Shown: positions 62,128 to 64,000 of the stretch, one piece after another | Numbering within the stretch: the first letter of the stretch is position 1 | Layout of the letters: every line of letters begins with the position of its first letter | Source: Aurantimicrobium minutum | Lineage (GTDB): Bacteria; Actinomycetota; Actinomycetes; Actinomycetales; Microbacteriaceae | DNA: 64,000 nucleotides | Direction of reading: 5' to 3' | NCBI RefSeq assembly: GCF_029893825.1 | Contig: NZ_JARXXV010000001.1 | Location: 248,001-312,000, forward strand | The notes under the pieces: generated by a model | The model's database searches: none | Seen by the model: the letters and a program-made list of their open reading frames with translations, nothing else | What the model was told of the DNA's origin: nothing | Program-made: the position numbers and the translations under genes

Positions 62128-64000
62128 GTGTCTGATGTTCCCGGTGCACTAACCGTTCAAGCTTCAAGCGACGGGTTTGCGTTGTTTACAGATCGCAGCA
62201 TTGTCGCCATGCGCGTCAATGGTGAATTGCGAGACCTGGCACACCTGCTTTCTGCAGGTGACGTGGTTGAACCAGTCACTATTGACTCTGCAGATGGACT
62301 GAACATTTTGCGTCACTCTGCTGCACACGTGCTTGCTCAGGCCGTACAGAATGTGAACCCTGAAGCAAAGCTGGGCATCGGCCCACCCGTCACCGATGGT
62401 TTTTATTACGACTTCGATGTTGAGCAGGCGTTCACGCCTGAAGACATGAAAGCTCTCGAGAAGGCAATGTCGAGAATTGTTCGTGCCGGTCAGCGGTTTA
62501 TGCGACGTGTCGTGACAGAGGAAGAAGCTCGTGCGGAACTTGCCTCTGAGCCCTACAAGCTTGAACTCATTGGACTCAAGGGTGGTAACACTGGAGACGA
62601 CAATGAAAGCGTTGAAGTTGGTGGCTCGGAACTGACAATCTACGACAACGTGGATCCAGCTACGGGGGAGACCGTGTGGAAGGACCTCTGTAGAGGCCCT
62701 CACATCCCCAACACTCGCATGATTGGTGAAGGTTTTGCCCTGACGCGTCTAGCCGCAGCGTACTGGCGTGGTTCAGAAAACAATCCTCAGTTGCAGCGTA
62801 TTTATGGCACTGCGTGGCCATCGAAAGCAGACCTGAGGGCATACCAGGAACGTCTTGAAGAAGCTGCTAAGCGCGATCACCGTCGACTGGGCAGTGAACT
62901 TGATCTGTTTAGCTTCCCTGACGAAATTGGATCCGGTCTTCCCGTATTCCACCCCAAAGGTGGTGTGATACGTCGCACCATGGAGGACTACTCGCGTCGT
63001 CGCCACGAAGAGGGTGGATACGAGTTTGTGTACTCGCCCCACATCACCAAGTCGAACCTGTTTGAAACCAGTGGTCACTTGGATTGGTATGCCGATGGCA
63101 TGTTCCCACCCATGAAATTGGATGAGATTCGCAACGAGGCTGGTGAAGTCACGCGCCAGGGTGTTGATTACTACCTCAAGCCGATGAACTGCCCTTTCCA
63201 CATTCTGATTTTCAAATCACGTTCAAAGAGCTACCGCGAACTTCCGCTTCGCTTGTTTGAATTCGGTTCGGTATACCGTTACGAGAAATCTGGTGTTGTG
63301 CACGGTCTCACACGTGTTCGCGGTATGACTCAGGACGATGCGCACATCTTCACTACACGTGAAAACATGAAGGAAGAGCTCACCAAGGTGCTCAACTTCG
63401 TGCTCTCACTGCTGCGTGATTACGGTCTCGATGACTTCTACCTTGAGCTTTCTACGAAGGATCCCAAGAAGTATGTCGGTGATGATGCAATCTGGGATGA
63501 AGCAACAGAGACCTTGCGACAAGTGGCGGAGGATTCCGGCCTGACGCTCGTGCCTGACCCAGGTGGTGCTGCCTTCTACGGACCAAAGATTTCTGTCCAA
63601 GCTCGTGACGCTATTGGTCGCACGTGGCAGATGTCAACGATTCAGCTGGACTTCAACCTGCCTGAACGTTTCGATCTTGAATACACCGGATCAGATGGAA
63701 ACCGTCACCGTCCGGTGATGATTCACCGTGCACTCTTTGGTTCTATCGAACGATTCTTTGGTGTTCTGACTGAGCACTATGCGGGTGCTTTCCCCATGTG
63801 GTTGGCGCCAATTCAAGCCATTGGTATTGCGGTTGCTGAAGAGTATGAGGAATACCTCTCTGGTGTTCTTGACCTGCTCACAGCAGAAGGTCTCCGTGTT
63901 CAGCTGGACGCAAGCGATGACCGCATGCAGAAGAAGATCCGTAATGCAGCGGCACAGAAGGTTCCTGTTCAAATCATCGCTGGTGAAGAAGACCGAGCTA
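62128..64000 (+). CDS. thrS: threonine-tRNA ligase (partial, runs off the window)
   Basis: The frame opens with GTG at 62128 after AGAGGAG and stays open to the window end (624 codons of roughly 650-660). Domains: an N-terminal TGS domain with [14 protein letters not shown] (about 28-41), and an editing domain with HSAAHVLAQ (His63, His67). The catalytic core includes the zinc-binding Cys in [12 protein letters not shown] and the motif 2 region [17 protein letters not shown]. The C-terminal anticodon-binding domain is just reached. It attaches Thr to tRNA and edits mischarged Ser. Confidence 0.95.
   Translation, partial: MSDVPGALTVQASSDGFALFTDRSIVAMRVNGELRDLAHLLSAGDVVEPVTIDSADGLNILRHSAAHVLAQAVQNVNPEAKLGIGPPVTDGFYYDFDVEQAFTPEDMKALEKAMSRIVRAGQRFMRRVVTEEEARAELASEPYKLELIGLKGGNTGDDNESVEVGGSELTIYDNVDPATGETVWKDLCRGPHIPNTRMIGEGFALTRLAAAYWRGSENNPQLQRIYGTAWPSKADLRAYQERLEEAAKRDHRRLGSELDLFSFPDEIGSGLPVFHPKGGVIRRTMEDYSRRRHEEGGYEFVYSPHITKSNLFETSGHLDWYADGMFPPMKLDEIRNEAGEVTRQGVDYYLKPMNCPFHILIFKSRSKSYRELPLRLFEFGSVYRYEKSGVVHGLTRVRGMTQDDAHIFTTRENMKEELTKVLNFVLSLLRDYGLDDFYLELSTKDPKKYVGDDAIWDEATETLRQVAEDSGLTLVPDPGGAAFYGPKISVQARDAIGRTWQMSTIQLDFNLPERFDLEYTGSDGNRHRPVMIHRALFGSIERFFGVLTEHYAGAFPMWLAPIQAIGIAVAEEYEEYLSGVLDLLTAEGLRVQLDASDDRMQKKIRNAAAQKVPVQIIAGEEDRA

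Overview
The window looks like a piece of chromosome from a small-genome actinobacterium, most likely a Microbacteriaceae-type freshwater or marine lineage. Base composition is close to even G+C by eye, and genes are packed with very short gaps. Many families are almost exclusively actinobacterial: DUF3145, DUF3000, DUF3071/SepH, DUF3093, DUF3159, DUF3710, DUF4191, DUF4193, polyphosphate glucokinase, a homodimeric AceE and a FasR-like regulator next to fabD. I see no insertion sequences, prophage, CRISPR array or rRNA.

Layout. 0-6 kb: small proteins, a PadR regulator with a perfect palindrome at its start, DUF3145, then the fabD-fabH-acpP-fabF operon (minus strand). 6-10 kb: fasR-like regulator and aceE. 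10-14 kb: peroxiredoxin, tRNA-Val, a very acidic unknown protein, a Nif3-like protein, a zinc-ribbon-like coiled coil, RNase H and the RNase P RNA. 14-19 kb: ppgK, map, a SPOR-annotated small protein, panB, nadE. 18.6-25 kb: the nitrogen block glnA2-glnE and glnA1. 25-33 kb: lipoate genes lipA/lipB, a messy spacer, the dehydrogenase E2 and E3 genes, pepA and a PAC2 protein. 33-41 kb: primary sigma factor, topoisomerase IV subunits. 41-46 kb: a phosphodiesterase, sepH, dut and DUF neighbours. 46-54 kb: aconitase, dxs and a fatty-acid beta-oxidation pair. 54-58 kb: rnd, DUF3000, a RibD-like reductase, sufE, a rhodanese, zapE. 59-64 kb: two tandem ammonium transporters, three tRNAs and the first part of thrS, which runs off the window.

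Themes. Lipoate synthesis (lipA/lipB), the shared E2/E3 enzymes and aceE lie within 25 kb and together make a working 2-oxoacid dehydrogenase. Nitrogen assimilation is represented by glutamine synthetases, adenylyltransferase GlnE and two Amt channels. Sequences matching the four-part GlnR box (GTnAC-n6-GAAAC repeated with 6-base spacing) lie upstream of glnA1 and the second amt gene. The most interesting points are these: the second Amt has Glu at the first twin-histidine position where its ungapped neighbour has His; the GlnR-type boxes; a short C-terminal motif shared by SepH and the unrelated acidic protein; the loss of half the cysteines from the zinc-ribbon protein; and a broken-looking stretch between lipB and the E2 region. 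Most of the window is otherwise ordinary core genome. Start codons were chosen from ribosome-binding sites and family N-termini; no database search was possible.
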